Below are positions 12,196 to 25,304 of a stretch of 64,000 bases of DNA, in pieces. How positions within the stretch are numbered: position 1 is the first letter of the stretch; each line of letters begins with the position of its first letter. Source of the stretch: Onchidella celtica (taxonomy: Eukaryota; Mollusca; Gastropoda; Systellommatophora; Onchidiidae); the NCBI GenBank assembly GCA_963931925.1, contig OZ007576.1, positions 12,661,082 to 12,725,081 of the forward strand, in the 5' to 3' direction. Made by a program: the position numbers and the translations under genes. Below the pieces are notes generated by a model that saw only the letters and a list, made by a program, of their open reading frames with translations, had not been told where the DNA came from and searched no databases.

Positions 12196-12511
12196 GACGA
12201 AATCTTTCTTACTTGGTGGCACAATTGTTCAATTGTTGTTTGCAAATCAAAACTACAAGACAGTCAGTCTTAGTAAGATTTGGTACAGATTCACACCCCG
12301 CTGTGCCGAGTGGTTTGTCTCCACTTAATGAAACCAAGTTGTGTACACAAGAGTTAAGTCAAGATGCAGCGAGGAGCTGCTAAGAGCACTCACAAGCAAA
12401 CACGTAGCACATGAAAAAAAGTCAAACATTACAACATACCACAGATTCATGGCAATCATTAATTATCATTCCTGACAGCAGGTCATTGCCGTAATACATG
12501 AAAGCTCAGTC

Positions 12512-12604
<93 letters not shown>

Positions 12605-12637
12605 ATCTATCTATCTATCTAATAGCTTATCTGTCTG

Positions 12638-12725
<88 letters not shown>

Positions 12726-12730
12726 ACAGC

Positions 12731-12809
<79 letters not shown>

Positions 12810-12825
12810 ATAGCTTATCTGTCTG

Positions 12826-12908
<83 letters not shown>

Positions 12909-12938
12909 ATCTAATAGCTTATCTGTCTGTCTGACTGT
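12512..12938. repeat. (TATC)n array with higher-order structure
   Basis: Roughly 430 bp of TATC, punctuated by a near-constant spacer (CTAATAGCTTATCTGTCTG and variants) near 12619, 12723, 12807 and 12912. Blocks of about 85-105 bp seem to have been duplicated as units. The array at 11905 has one related spacer near 12020. Confidence 0.95.
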
Positions 12939-13620
12939 GCCTGTCTTTCATGGCTCGCTGATTAATGATCTATTCTATAAGACGGAACAACATAGACTGA
13001 CACACTCAAACATTTTATCTATGTGGCCAGTATCATTTCTACCTGAAACATTTCCACCATGTTCAGACGGCTCGTATCTTGTCAATTGCCCTCTTGCCCC
13101 CTCTCTCTATTCTGTCCTTGTCACATGGTAAACCCTCGAATTGTCACGTCACAAGAGACACTCTTTCGATCTTTCATTCTTTCGTTTTCAACATGTAAAG
13201 CGAGATGTGCGTGACGTGTGTGCATGCACTTACTACCGACACTCTGTCACTCTCGTTTAATCCTTTTAAAATTTTCTTTCATTCTTCTTCACTGTTCCGT
13301 AGTGTAGCCAAGAGTAGACAAGAACCTTCTTGTCACTGGGGAACTTTGCTGTTGTCCCTTATGACCTGTCTTTCTCGGTTTGCCATTCTTGTTTTCCAGT
13401 CACTTCTCAGGTATTTAAAAAATGTACAGAGCAGGTATTGACTCTGATTTGACCTCGCGAGAGTTTGGCCACACATTTTTAGCCCATTATTGGTGTCTGA
13501 AAAAAAGATAAAAAATGCTGTCCAACAAATCAAAAGTTACACCCATTCAGCCCCTTTTTCTAAGGTGAACTCCCTGGCGTCCTTGAAGCCCACGACTGTG
13601 CAATGTTCTTCTTTTCCTTA

Positions 13621-13855
13621 AGGCCAGTTTACACTGGTAGGTTTTAGGAATAGAAAAAAGGAATGGGGAACTGTGTGGGAAGAACCAAAACAAACGATGC
13701 GCATCATTTCTCATTCAGAAAACGGACCAGTGTAAACAAACAGCGTTTCGAAGGGGGAAATCGGAAAACAAAAGACGGAAAGCTAAGAGAGTTCTTCCCA
13801 TACAGTCCCCCATTCCTTTTTTCTATTCCTAAAACCTACTAGTGTAAACTGGCCT
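13621..13855. mobile_element. PIF/Harbinger-type MITE (235 bp)
   Basis: Palindromic element with ~60 bp TIRs starting AGGCCAGTTTACACTGG and a matching right end. It is flanked by TTA on both sides (13618-13620 and 13856-13858). A 3-bp TTA duplication is the PIF/Harbinger signature (knowledge). No ORF. Confidence 0.8.
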
Positions 13856-13859
13856 TTAC

Positions 13860-15338
13860 CAATCCTTACCAATCACTTGATCTCACCTTACACATCCGTG
13901 AGATAGGCTAGTTTCAATTTCACCATTGTTGCTTGCGCTATAAAACTATCTCAACTGCCATAAGGCATCATAGTGCGTAGTAAGCTCTACCTGTCCGAGG
14001 TGGACATTTTATTGCCCTAGTGGCTAGAGGCCATGAATGACCAATAGCCGTTGCACAGGGAGGATTTGGCGTGAATGGATATAGACAGGCCCATTGAACG
14101 GAGAACAGGAAGGCACGGATTGGGATAGACTGATCGAGACTGAGAAAGACAGACAGTGTTTGACCAGTTTTGGTTTATTAATGCTATTCATCATGTCTAC
14201 AGAGCGTGACATCGTTGACGCCATTGCCGAAATCCTTGTCACCATCAAGTCTATTACCAATACTACTATTTTCTTTGCTATTCGAGATTTTATTACACGA
14301 CAACGACAACTGCATTATTCTGTTTATAACGTTTAAATATTATTATTATTATTATTACTAGTTGGCCCGCTGACTCGGGGAATATACATAGATGTGATTT
14401 TTGAAGGTGAATTTCGATCACCAATATGTAAACTGAGGCGCAGAACGAACTTTCCTGTCATACTTATAAATTCTACTCGAAGAAAATGTCAATTTTTGTC
14501 TCCTACTCAAAATGTTGAATGGTTTCTTCTAGTTTACGTCTCTCTATGGGTAATAAATAATAAATATATGATGTTTTGTAGAATTTAAGGCTTAGCGGTT
14601 AAAAAGTCTTTCATGATTTATTTGAGGCCTTACTTTCTCTATAATATCATCGGTGTAATTCTCTCCCCAAGACCTTTTTACAAAATTTTATAGGAGAGCA
14701 AAAAAAAAAAAAATGTAATTATTTCCTTCACTGAACGGAAGAGTGTCCTTTTTTTAACACATTAATTACAAAATCATAATCTTCAAAACGATGACGGATA
14801 TTTTTTGCGCTAAAATGTAGTTTAAATATAGACATGTTGGATGCTTATAGCTGTTACAAAATGTGAAGTTAGACTGTTAGAGAATTACACCGACGATATG
14901 ATTTATTTTAATGTTCTTTATCAATTATCAACTCTAATGATCATTTCGGATACATAGATGGTTCTACAAAGACAGGAGAAATGATTAACTTGTGTTCTGT
15001 TTGACATAAGACAATGTTTTTGAGTTTATGCCTCCCTGCCCCCAGCGCGATGACAGCGATGCTGTCTCCAACATGGTTTATCAGTGAAATACAGACGCCT
15101 ATGTGGTTCAGCATGCTTCTTTTCACTATGCAATACTAGCAGAAGCCGTGGGTGGAACACATTTAATAAAATACTAATTTAATGTATATATTTTTTTAAA
15201 TAATTTAATGAAATAGTGGGCTTGATATAATAACATGCACTCACCCAAGCTTGACATAAATATAGATGTGTATAGAGATTTTTTTAATGACTATATTATT
15301 ATAGATAGATAGATAGATTTAATTATAAACAGATAAAC
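13860..15338. other. Non-coding stretch
   Basis: No gene recognised. There is a short (ATT)n run near 14339 and AT-rich DNA. I see no TIR pair. Confidence 0.5.
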
Positions 15339-15563
15339 CCAAGACATGACACGGAATACTGAGACGAACCCATCCCTTCTCCCACTGTATGTACACAAAT
15401 TGCGCATGTATAAATAAATTGACAGTTAGATCAAGTCTTTTTCCTTTTAATTATGAAAGGGTGTGGTCCGTACTGTCGCTTTGTTGACATCGATGATACG
15501 CGCGCGAATCGACGGTTGGAATAATTATGACAAGTTGACTTGCCTCGGTATTTTGTGTCTCGG
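15339..15563 (+). mobile_element. MITE-A copy 2, intact (225 bp)
   Basis: The reference copy: uninterrupted, with degenerate left TIR (CCAAGACATGACACGG) and right TIR ending CCTCGGTATTTTGTGTCTCGG. It is flanked by the 7-bp duplication GATAAAC on both sides. The interior has AATTGCGCATGTATAAATAA, then GATACGCGCGCGAATCGACG. No coding capacity. The superfamily is not determined. Confidence 0.85.
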
Positions 15564-15803
15564 GATAAACTTTGCTTAGTTTTTTCTTTTTTTTTAAAGA
15601 TCAAATTATGCTAATCATTGTCGCGTGCTTCTTATTAAACACATTTGTTTCCTTCTGTTGAAAAAGATGGTAATAATAATCCTCCTTGCTGTCTGACATT
15701 TTGTCATAGGTTTTACACTTGTGAAATCTTGATGTTTTATTAAACACAGCTCGAAAGAAGGGTGTTCAAAATAAAATTTGAAGTAGATCAATTCCTAGTT
15801 GGC

Positions 15804-16114
15804 TGTTGTTATAAGTAGGTAGCCTACGCACCCCAATCGTTTTGCGCTAGGGGTGCGTACATATAGATACCTATTCCTAACCCTGCCCATGTCCTTAATC
15901 CTAAATCTTATCGAATCCCTAACTCTGGCCCTTACCCTATCAAACAAAAAAACAGGAGGAAAACAAAAAGAAAACCTGAAAGAATTATTAATTAAGGCTG
16001 TTGTTAGGAGCATTTTGGGGGGAGCTCTTTATCTCTGAGGTCACAAACGGGTATAAGATACGTAACTCTAGCGCAAAAAACTGGGAGACGCAGGCCTACG
16101 TGCTTATAACAACA
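15804..16114 (+). mobile_element. MITE-B copy 2 (311 bp)
   Basis: Ends TGTTGTTATAAG and CTTATAACAACA are perfect inverted copies. The interior matches the other MITE-B copies (AATCTTATCGAATCCCTAAC, the A-rich block, GGAGCTCTTTATCTCTGAGG). Confidence 0.85.
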
Positions 16115-16596
16115 TCCTTTCTAGTCAGACAAAAAAAAACGATATTTCACTAAACCAAAATCATTGAAATTTAGAAAAAAAACGCCTTTTTTTTCCCTAC
16201 TGTTGGACAGAACGTACAAATTTATCGTCCACCTGTTAAGATAACTTAAAGCAAAGTGTGAATCAAACGAGCCAGTAAAACTTAAAAGGACCAAAGTTTA
16301 ACTAAACACGAGTCACCAAGGCCTTAACGCACTTCACAATGATTTGGCAAATACTACCTCGCACTACAGGGACACCTTTTCAAATCTTGTTTAACCTTTG
16401 GCTTGCAATGTTGAATTTACAAATGATAGATCAATTACTTCACCCAGTCACTAGTTATTCATACATACATAGACATTATTTGCACCAGAGATGGGCGAGA
16501 AAAGAGATGAGAAACTCCAGTCTCCCCCAACACCACCCCACCCGACCTCCCAACCAAAGAAAGTAAGGTGGGGTGTTGGCTTGTGTAGTGCTAGAT

Positions 16597-17405
16597 CAGT
16601 GTTTCTCATCGTGGGCGATATCGCTTCCCAGGGGCGAAAACATGAAGGGAGGATGATTGGGGGGGGGGGGGCAAATACATGACTCTCACTGACCTGTTGA
16701 ACGGCACTTGTAGATGGGTTATTATGAACAGAAAAAGGCTTTGTTATTTAAGGCATTGGATAAAGAATTCTTTGTGTTTCATAATGAATAATCAACACCC
16801 TCTGTTGCCATAAACAAAGCTTGAGAAACTTAACATCATATTCTGTGTACAGTCAATCTCCCTGCAATGTATCAGTTGGGTTTGAGTACTGATTTTTTTT
16901 TTAAGGTGTGTGGAGGGGAGCGATGAAAGAATATTATTTGTGTAGCCTCCTGACAAAATAAGGCACATTTCGGCACTACCAGATTCGAGAAAATCTTTAA
17001 AAGGCATCATAGGGTCAGTTTTATCGAGTTTGAGTTTTCAGTATTTTTGAAAAGTTTAACCTCTTTACCATTCTTTTTCTAAATGACAATGCTCATTGAG
17101 AACGGCAAATGCCTCAAAATTGTCTTTTAATCGAGTCACCATCAATAATTTTGTATTTCTAAGCTGAAACTTTAAAAGCGTTTTTCTCAAAACAGTGGTT
17201 CTGTCACTTCCTGTCTTTGAGAGGCTATATATCTTCTCAACTAATTAAGTTACAGCAGTAATTGTTTTACTATATGAAAGGGCCTTTGCCTATTTGGTGA
17301 TACCAATATCTCCATACCACCAAAATGCGAGACGTGCCTCATTTTGTTAGGCGCTACACATGTGGTCTAAGGGGGCGATTGCCTGAAGAAGGTTGAGAAC
17401 CACTG
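16597..17405. mobile_element. hAT-type element (809 bp), non-autonomous
   Basis: Starts CAGTGTTTCTCA and ends TGAGAACCACTG, flanked on both sides by the 8-bp duplication TGCTAGAT. An 8-bp TSD with CAGTG...CACTG termini of the 'CAGTGGTTCTCA' type is the hAT pattern (knowledge). A 72-residue minus frame inside shows no recognised transposase motif, so it is treated as non-autonomous or decayed. Confidence 0.88.
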
Positions 17406-18556
17406 TGCTAGATGGAGATCGAAAGAACACACAGTGCAGGGGAGATATGAAAGTTAGGTCACCAGTGAAAGGACAGGTACAAAAATGACTTGAAGCTGTT
17501 CTCTCGATCCCGCCCTTTAGAGGTATGGAAAAAGACATGAATCTTGTTCACAGAAGTTATGGGGGTCCGACTTTACACTTTACATAAATAACGAACTGCG
17601 TATCATTTTCTGCTGCAATACAAGCAAGAACTCACAGCGAAGTAGATGCATTCATTTAATATTCTATTTAGATTCCATATATTTCATATTCTATATTGTC
17701 ACAAAGCGCAGGTGCAGACAATAGTACTGTAAATGCGGTTTGCAACCTTGGGATGTTCCGGCCTATGAGTGACTATAACACACCAATGGAAACAAGTGCT
17801 TTACAGTTATACACACAATAAATTTATTGGGACACGTGGGATGGGGGCTTAATTAATGTTAGTAAAATAGTCTAGATAGCGTGTCAGAAGAGATGGACAA
17901 ATATTTCATACAGATATTAAAATGACAATGATCCAAAGATAATACACGTGACAACAATAACCTAAACTAACTACCCTGAAAGAAGAGGTTTCTGATTAAT
18001 ACAATGGAATGACAATAAAATGGATCATAATATCGTCGGGTGCATCCCCAACGGGACCATCCCAGAAAAGCCAACTTTTCAGGAGAGCGATTTAAAGTTT
18101 GTGATATTTTTCAGAGCAATGTTGACATAGTAATATGTTACCAAATGGGTCCAAACTTGAACATAACCATTTGACACTATTCGACTGCAACCTGAATTCT
18201 GTTTTGTCTTCATCTGACACCCGGTTTGCCGTTAATTATAGCCTAAAGACATTAAACCTGGATAGCCCCCTTGGCGAAACAACTTATCAGTCCTATCGCG
18301 GTAGCGAAATTGGATCCATCCGGGATAGCCCTGTTGGCGGAATCTTGATCGCTGAGTTCTAGGTGTAATTTATAGGTTGTGTGCTATTATTAACAATGTG
18401 GTCAAAGCATGATAGAATGGTCTTTTTATCACAATACACTAAAAGTACACACAATGGTCAAGTTATTACATTTTATTGAAACACTGACGAGCATGGAATA
18501 TAGATCTAGATCTGCAGCCTGCTGTTATTGCTACTACCACCACCAACCCCCTTTCT

Positions 18557-18560
18557 TCAT

Positions 18561-18626
<66 letters not shown>

Positions 18627-18755
18627 ATCTCTCACCCTCTCTCTCTCTCTTTCTTTCTTTTCTTTTCTTTCTCTCGTGTTATATCTTTCTCTCCCTCTCA
18701 ACCTTTTTCTTGCTATCCACTCTCTCTCTCTACCGTTCTCTCACTCTACCGTTAC

Positions 18756-18806
<51 letters not shown>
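18557..18806. repeat. (CT)n microsatellite inside the transposon
   Basis: Two long CT blocks (18557-18622 and 18757-18806) around a CT-rich, less regular middle. Leu-Ser-rich frames here are not genes. Confidence 0.95.
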
Positions 18807-18811
<5 letters not shown>

Positions 18812-18889
18812 CGGAATGTTTATTATGTAATCAACACAAGCTTCTGACCGTCTATAGTAACACGATGAACTAAAACATAAAGAATTCAG

Positions 18890-20800
18890 TGGGGGAGGTT
18901 TCTGTAAATGTTATGAGCATCTATAGTTCGTATAACTGGAGTCATACCACTACAAAGTGCCAACAGATCGTTGTATTTCCCTTCCGACGGGGGAGGAGGA
19001 TGCTCGTGAGCATAAGGAATCACAGATGTACATGTTTGGGTTGTTCTTCTTGCTAGCAATGTTAGAGAATTAAATTTTTTCCAAGTGCGAATTTTTGAAG
19101 AAAATTTTCTCTGAGAATTGTTTAGCGACTTTGACTTGTTTGAATGACGTCCATTATTTGATGTCATCACCAGTGACTGCAACACGGACACGAAGTATTC
19201 CAAGGTTCTGACTATACTTTTTCCAGTCATTAACATCTGATGTTTGTATTTCATTTAATTATATACGGCAATTTCTTTGCTGCCAAGGAAATTATTGCAG
19301 CTAGCTGAGCTGGCAACATAATGTCACGAGTTCTTTTAACAGCTGCTTCCACAACACTGTGCATACTGTCGGCTGATGTCTCACCGTGGTTAGTTTAAAA
19401 AAAAGTGGAGTGTTATGTTTTGGACACTTTTTGATGTTGCTAAGAAATATTTTAACATTGCAGGAACCACTGAATTCTTATTCTGTCCGGAACAGCCATC
19501 AGAGAAACAAAATAACATTTTGTATGTCTCGATCGTCAAGCATTTTAAGAAATGCATGGAGGCATGTTGCTATTTCATTTGGGCCTCGCCCAGCGATGCA
19601 TTCATGCCAATAAAAGCAGTGTCCTTGTTTAGAGATGCTTTCAAACACAGTAAAATTGAAACATGATAATCTTCTTTTATAAAAAATTTCACCTCTGTCT
19701 GATTTTGGCAAGTATAGTGCTTTCTCCAAGTCAAAATCTGAAACATGTAACGAAGGGTCAGTCTTGGATTGCTCACAAAATCCTGACCAAAGACTTCGTG
19801 CTTTTTGTTTTTCAGCGATGTGCCTTTCATACTGATCTTTCATTTCTAAAGATGGCTGTTTTTGTTGCCTGAATGTTTCACAAATTCCACACAAATCTTT
19901 TTTTTGATTTATGAAATTTGAGTTTCATGCTATTGAATACACGTCTGTATAATCCAATTTTAGCTAAAGGGCCTGTTCCCATCTCCTTCTGATACATTTT
20001 ATACATTTGAGACACTGTAAGATCACATGAGAAATATTGACAGGTTGCTGAATTCCTGCAGTAATGGCTCTCTACTCTAGGAAATTTATTGATATGATTG
20101 ACAATACCAGCACGAAGCTGTTTGTCCAGTTTCTGCTGTGCTGCTTGTCTACCGCCTCTGTGGTCTCCGTCAACTACACCTGTATTTTCATCCCTTTTGG
20201 ACAATGCAGTCATCACATGTTTACGACTGATGCCAAGAGTATTCAGGAACATGGTTCTGCAGACTTGCACCTGGCTATCTCCATGCAGCAAAAAAATATT
20301 GCATTGTCCTTTTTGTCTGTGATGCTTTCGTATTCTCTGGATTTATTAAACACCTCTACGTGTCTCAACGCCCATTCTCTCTGTAGTCTTAGATCACTTT
20401 GATCCCAATAAGCCATTTGAATCACAGTCCAGATATCTTCTGCTAAAATATCACAGTTAAGTTTTCTCCATTGGCATTCGGAACTTGAACATGTTGGCAG
20501 CTTTAACCTTTTGGAACCGACCTCTTTCCCATTTCGTGAGATGTATTCCTCACCACTGGTACGTTTCCTCTTTGCAGTTTGTCTTTTACGGGCAAACTTG
20601 TTCTTGTGTAATTCAGACACAGCAGACTCAGGCATAGTGGACATGCAGCAAATATCTCATCCGTACACATGTTCTGGAAACAGCGGTTAGTGTGCTCATT
20701 TTCAAATTGTATTGGTCGCTTTGTGGTTGCTATTCTAGCTAGAGGAATACTATCTTCTACCTCATAGCTACTCCCTCCCAAGAATTCGGTATCAATGATT
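18890..20800 (-). pseudogene. Decayed transposase, DUF7869-like
   Basis: Successive minus-strand frames read as one protein broken by at least four frameshifts or stops. In order they give a basic N-terminal region (KRKRTSGEEYISRNGKEV near 20560), a Cys-rich SSSECQWRKLNC segment, FLNTLGISRKHV near 20225 and FPRVESHYCRNSATCQYF near 20050. They continue with a CGICETF motif near 19890, FYWHECIAGRGPNEIATCL near 19590, SDGCSGQNKN near 19490 and GETSADSMHSVVE near 19375. A YNDLLALC motif follows near 18970. This order matches a widespread invertebrate transposase-like family with a D-x-C-x-G-Q-N-K-N motif. The acidic catalytic residues probably lie in the SDGC and DSMHS segments (inference). A Sola-type 4-bp TSD would fit but is unproven. 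It can no longer make a full protein. Confidence 0.75.
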
Positions 20801-23039
20801 TTGCCTTGATAATATCAGAGATCTGGATAGAAAACAGTTTAGATTTATCCATCTTTCGTAGATCTCGCGTGTTGACAACGTTTAGTGACCCGTTGTAGTC
20901 CCATTTTAACAAAATTAAGCGAATAACTCGGACCCTACAGATATCCAGCGGACTGAGAAAGGTCCAAAAGTAAGGACAAAATTATATAGGAAGAAAACGC
21001 GCCAAAAAAGAGGTGTGCAAAAAAGTATTAGTCATTGTTATTGTTTACTGGCTTTTACTGTCTCTTATTGAGATGCCAAGATGGTTTATGGACTACACGA
21101 GACAACCTGTATTTTGATACTGATTTTGCGGCTCTCAGATACTGTTATGGGTATTGTAAGTATTGCTGACTGCACAAAAACAAATATAAAAAAGACCACA
21201 CAACACATGTAACTGATGCCCATTGTAAAATAATAGTTGACTCGAGCGGCCCATCCCAGCAACCAGCAATAAAAGGTTTCCGCCAACTGGACCATCCCGA
21301 CTGGTCCCGTTGCCGATGAAGAGAATGGAACATAATTTGAAAAATCGGTATGTAACCTTATCTATATCTACAAAACCGCGCGTTTTTGAAACAAATGCTT
21401 TTGTCAGACAATAGACAACAATAATTTAATAACATTGAGCAAAAAAAATTGAAATTGAAAAAAATCGGGTTGGTCCCGTTGGCGATGCACCCGACGATAT
21501 GTTACACTAAAACACAGATAAAAAGGTAATTGTATATCTCACCAGCTCTGCACTTAAAGAAAGTTTCACACAGGATATATCCACACTCTTCCAATAATTA
21601 CTCTAATTAAAATGTTACTTAAACTTGTCCTATATCTTGAATCTGTAAACTTGACGATGATGGTCCTAAACCGAAGAATGTCCGGTCTCTTGGGAAACTG
21701 GACTCCACAAGATAATGTTCTCTTAAATTCACTACAGGATACACTCAATTGCAAATATGTCCTTACTCCACATAAAAAGCACTGTCCACATCCACAAGAT
21801 GACTACTAGAATTATATATATACTAATGTCCTGATAATGCTCTGGTCACAGTCACAGGATACATTTACAGGATCGAAATGTCCTAACAATATGCACAGGA
21901 TACTTTAAAACAGGTGGTTACTTTATGGTCTTGGCCTCTAGCCTTCCCGCTGTTCTGCACAATTCACAGAAACGCCGGGTACAATGCTCTACACGCGGAC
22001 AGAAGAGTGCCTGGCCACGCTGAGACTTACAGGTCTAACACTGCCACAAGAAGCGAGTACAACACTAGAATTTAATGAGTTCCTTAAGAACTTAAAATAT
22101 GTGCAATATATGCACCGCGTACATGAGCTAACTTTAACTTTAAGCTTAGACTCACACGCCGCTCTAACTGAGCTTATTTCATGCTTTGACGAAGCAAGAA
22201 ATACAGTAATTTACTATGACTAAGTCCTACGCGAACTTGAAAGTCTTAAACGCTAACTTAACACACCGTATAGGCTATGTTAATATGCGTCTGTGTCTTA
22301 CAATAAGAACGACAGACAGGTACACCACTCTACGTGAGCAGGACCTCGCTCCTTACGAGCTAAATTTTAATACAGGCCTTAATAGACACTGTAAATACAC
22401 GCCTGAGTTCTACAGGCAGGTACACTGCTTCGCACGAGCAGGACCTCGCAGTGAGTCTATCGCAAGCGGACTGAGGACTCCAGATTTGTGAAACGTTCCT
22501 TAAGTGCAGAGCTGGTGATATACAATTACCATTTTATCTGTGTTTTAGTGTAACATATTATAATCCATTTTATTGTCATTTCATTGCATTAATCAGAAAC
22601 CTTTTCTTTCAGGGTAATTATCTTAGCTGTTGTTAAACGCATTATCTTTTGAATTTGATCATTGTCATAATATCTGTATGAAATATTTGTCCATCTCTTC
22701 TGACACGTTATTTAGACTATTTTACCAATATTAATTAAGCCCCCATCCCACGTGTCCCAATAAATTTATTGTCTGTATAACTGTAAAGCACTTGTTTCCA
22801 TTGGTGTGTTATAGTCACTCATAGGCCGGAACATCCCAAGGTTGCAAACCGCATTTGCAGTACCATTGTCTGCACCTGCGCTTTGTGACATGTTCAATTT
22901 TCTAATTTTTATTTTTCTGTTGTTGTTGTTTCTTTTTTTCGTTGAAGAAATGGCGGTGGTTTTGTCTTCCCTTTTAGTTTGCCTTTCATTGTGTCTTTTT
23001 GGGTATTATTCTGTACATGTATTCAATGACCCGGAGTGG

Positions 23040-23206
23040 GCAATGCTACAGAGCCGGTGGCCCCGGGCCCCAAATTTGAAAAGAAAAAAAATAAACTTAG
23101 CGCAAGTAAACCTTGCCACGTGCTAACGGTCCACGGAGATGGTGGGGGGGGGGGTGCGCAATCCTTGCCTTGCCCAGGACGTTGGCAACCCCACGCTACG
23201 CCACTG
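23040..23206 (-). mobile_element. Possible hAT-like end (one terminus only)
   Basis: The right edge reads ACGCTACGCCACTG, the same terminus (inverted CAGTGGCGTAGCGT) as the element at 23760, and shares TTGCC and GGCAAGGCAAGG-type motifs. The left end is not clear and no TSD is seen. Confidence 0.35.
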
Positions 23207-23503
23207 TCTATACTGTACAAACCTAAGAGAATCTTTAGCAATGCCGGGTCTCTTTCCCTTTAACCCAATGTACAACCTTCAAAGTGTATACATTCGTCAC
23301 AGAAAATTCATCTAAATATTAGAAATGAATTTGTTTTACTTTGAAGTCCCTTGTAAGTGACGTAGTAGAGACTACGTATTGCTAATGCAGTAGTCAACAA
23401 ATCATGGTCACTAAACAAAGGACTCCGAGCAGGTACATCTGTAACAGCTCCGCTGTGCAAAGACCACTGTCCTTCAATTATGTCTTTTTTTCGATAGTGA
23501 CGT

Positions 23504-23720
23504 CCGAGATACAGGATACCGAGACGAATCAATTCGTCATATTCCGTCCGACGATTTGCGCGCGTATCACCGATGTCAACAGCGCAACAGTTCGCACCAC
23601 ACCCCTTCATAATTGAACGAAAAAGAGTGGTACTCACAGTATTTATAAGCTCACAGTTGGTGGACACAATAATAATATCGTGGGAGAAGGAATGTTCTGT
23701 CTAGGTATTCTGTGTCTCGG
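23504..23720 (-). mobile_element. MITE-A copy 3 (217 bp)
   Basis: Complete minus-strand copy: CCGAGATACAGGATACCGAG at the left and GTATTCTGTGTCTCGG at the right. It is flanked by the 7-bp duplication GTGACGT on both sides. The interior has TTGCGCGCGTATCACCGATG and CACACCCCTTCATAATTGAA, the reverse of copy 2. Confidence 0.88.
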
Positions 23721-23759
23721 GTGACGTGATGTAGTTGAGCTTGGGTAGGTGGTAACACA

Positions 23760-24040
23760 CAGTGGCGTAGCGTGAGTTGCCAGCGCCCGGGGCAAGGCAA
23801 GCATTGTGCCCCCTGGCCCGTGGGCTGTTAGCACAATCATGGCAACGTTTTTGTGCCCCGACATGTTGAAAAACTGTGTAGAATGTTCAATCATTGGGAG
23901 ATTTTCTGTGTGAGGGGGAGGATGCGCTATTTTTTTTTTTAATTATTATTTCAAATTTTTGTTTTTGAAATGTTTTGCTCCCCTAAGAATTTGGCGCCCG
24001 TGACAATCGCCCCTGTAGCACCCTTCAGGATACGCCACTG
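23760..24040 (+). mobile_element. hAT-like element (281 bp)
   Basis: Starts CAGTGGCGTAGCGTG and ends GGATACGCCACTG. The 8-base flanks GTAACACA and GCACCAGA agree at five positions, so a degraded 8-bp TSD is possible but not shown. Non-coding. Confidence 0.6.
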
Positions 24041-25080
24041 GCACCAGAACAGTGGGAAATTGGCTGCGACTGGTTGGTTGATAATAATGTTATGTACGTT
24101 GGTCCAAGGTTCAGACTACAATATACTCTTGCGAGATGGCTGCTGGTTTTAATAATACAGTAATGTGAGGTGTTGTTGTTGTTTTTTTTACACTAGGTGT
24201 TAGGCCAATAGAGAGTACGTTTGCTGTCCATACCGTGGTGGAATTATGCAGTACCACTCAGTACAAGACGGGCGAGTAGACCATTCAGAAGGCATTGAGG
24301 AACATTTAGAAACAAGAGATGTTAAAATAGAGAAAGGGCACAGATGGCGAAGTCCCTTGTTTACTAGAAACCATCACTCTCATTCTGGCGAACAAACTCT
24401 ACGTGTAAACAAACTAGCGGGCTTTGTTACAAGTGTTAGCTTTCCTGCTGCGTTTGGAAATGAAGCGAAGAAATGTTATAGTTCCCGCTGTTCCGAAATA
24501 TTCTTTATATGACGACGGACACCACCATTTTTATTGCTAAGTTGACATTTTGTCTGAATATTTTTGCGAAATAGGAATCCAAGTTTAAATAGGACTGAGA
24601 TTACATTCTACCTTAAGACAGGGTTACATTTTCTCGCACATGCGTAATATAGACAAAGTCAAAAACACACGGCTGAAACAAGTACGACTTTCATGCTAAC
24701 AGCATGGAAACTCCAATATCAGTGAACACAGCACTAACCTGACATCTTCTAAAATGTTTTCATTTATTTATTTTTTTTTTTCTGTTCGCTTAAAGGGCAG
24801 TTTTGTAAAGGACAATATCACATGTGAAGACAAATATGACAGCCAAGACTACTGAACTCCCAGTAGATGTTTGCGAGTATCTGATTGACGTTTAGAGGGA
24901 CGAACTCAGCTGTGCGCATTATGTAGAAATGAGAATCATCTCTGACAACCCCATAACTATGTGTTATCAAGTTTGGCGAGAATTCCTCTATTAAATACTA
25001 TCATTACACATGCCAAGTTATTGCACTAATGTTTAGAGTTTAGTTGAAGCCATTGTAAGAGGAACAATAGTTTATAAATA
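24041..25080. other. Non-coding stretch
   Basis: No gene, RNA or TIR pair recognised. A short MITE-B-like terminus (GTTGTTACAAGTACGTAGG) begins right after it at 25083 without a matching partner. Confidence 0.45.
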
Positions 25081-25304
25081 ATGTTGTTACAAGTACGTAG
25101 GTCCCCCAACAACAGGTACAAATAAGATATATCTGTAACGGTTTGAAATTAATAGATCATTAATTTGAGTTCAAATAAAATGAATAGATTTTTGTTTTGG
25201 TGTAAGCACCCTTTATCGTGAACTGACAATTGTACTGCCGAAGACTGGCACCAAGTGTGGTTAGTTGGTCAGTTTGTACTGGGTGGCAAATTTGTCCCCT
25301 ATAG

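Larger units (their letters stand above)
18034..21496 (-). mobile_element. 3.46 kb DNA transposon inserted in the foldback element
   Basis: TIRs CGTCGGGTGCATC (left) and GATGCACCCGACG (right) extend for about 30 bp, including AACGGGACCA. The uninterrupted sequence survives in the opposite arm of the host element (ATAATATGTTACAC), which shows ATAT duplicated on both sides. TSD length 2-4 bp cannot be separated by eye because the site is AT-palindromic. Subterminal motifs related to the TIR recur near 18245-18345 and 21255-21315. It encodes a decayed transposase on the minus strand. Confidence 0.85.
17697..22890. mobile_element. Large inverted-repeat (foldback) element, split by a younger transposon
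   Basis: The left arm starts TGTCACAAAGCGCAGG and the right arm ends CCTGCGCTTTGTGACA. The arms remain alignable for about 420 bp (17697-18033 plus 21501-21590, against 22480-22890 inverted), including AAGTGCTTTACAGTTATAC and AATAAATTTATTG. Without the inserted transposon the element is about 1.7 kb, with a ~0.9 kb interior lacking a convincing gene. I could not find a TSD (flanks ATAT and TGTT), so superfamily and exact ends are open. Confidence 0.75.

Noticed and set aside
18409-18873. 154-codon Leu-Ser frame
   Set aside because: CT microsatellite inside a transposon.
21984-22491. Two overlapping plus frames inside the foldback element (79 and 91 codons)
   Set aside because: No recognisable motif and no support beyond length; could be chance in a more GC-rich interior.
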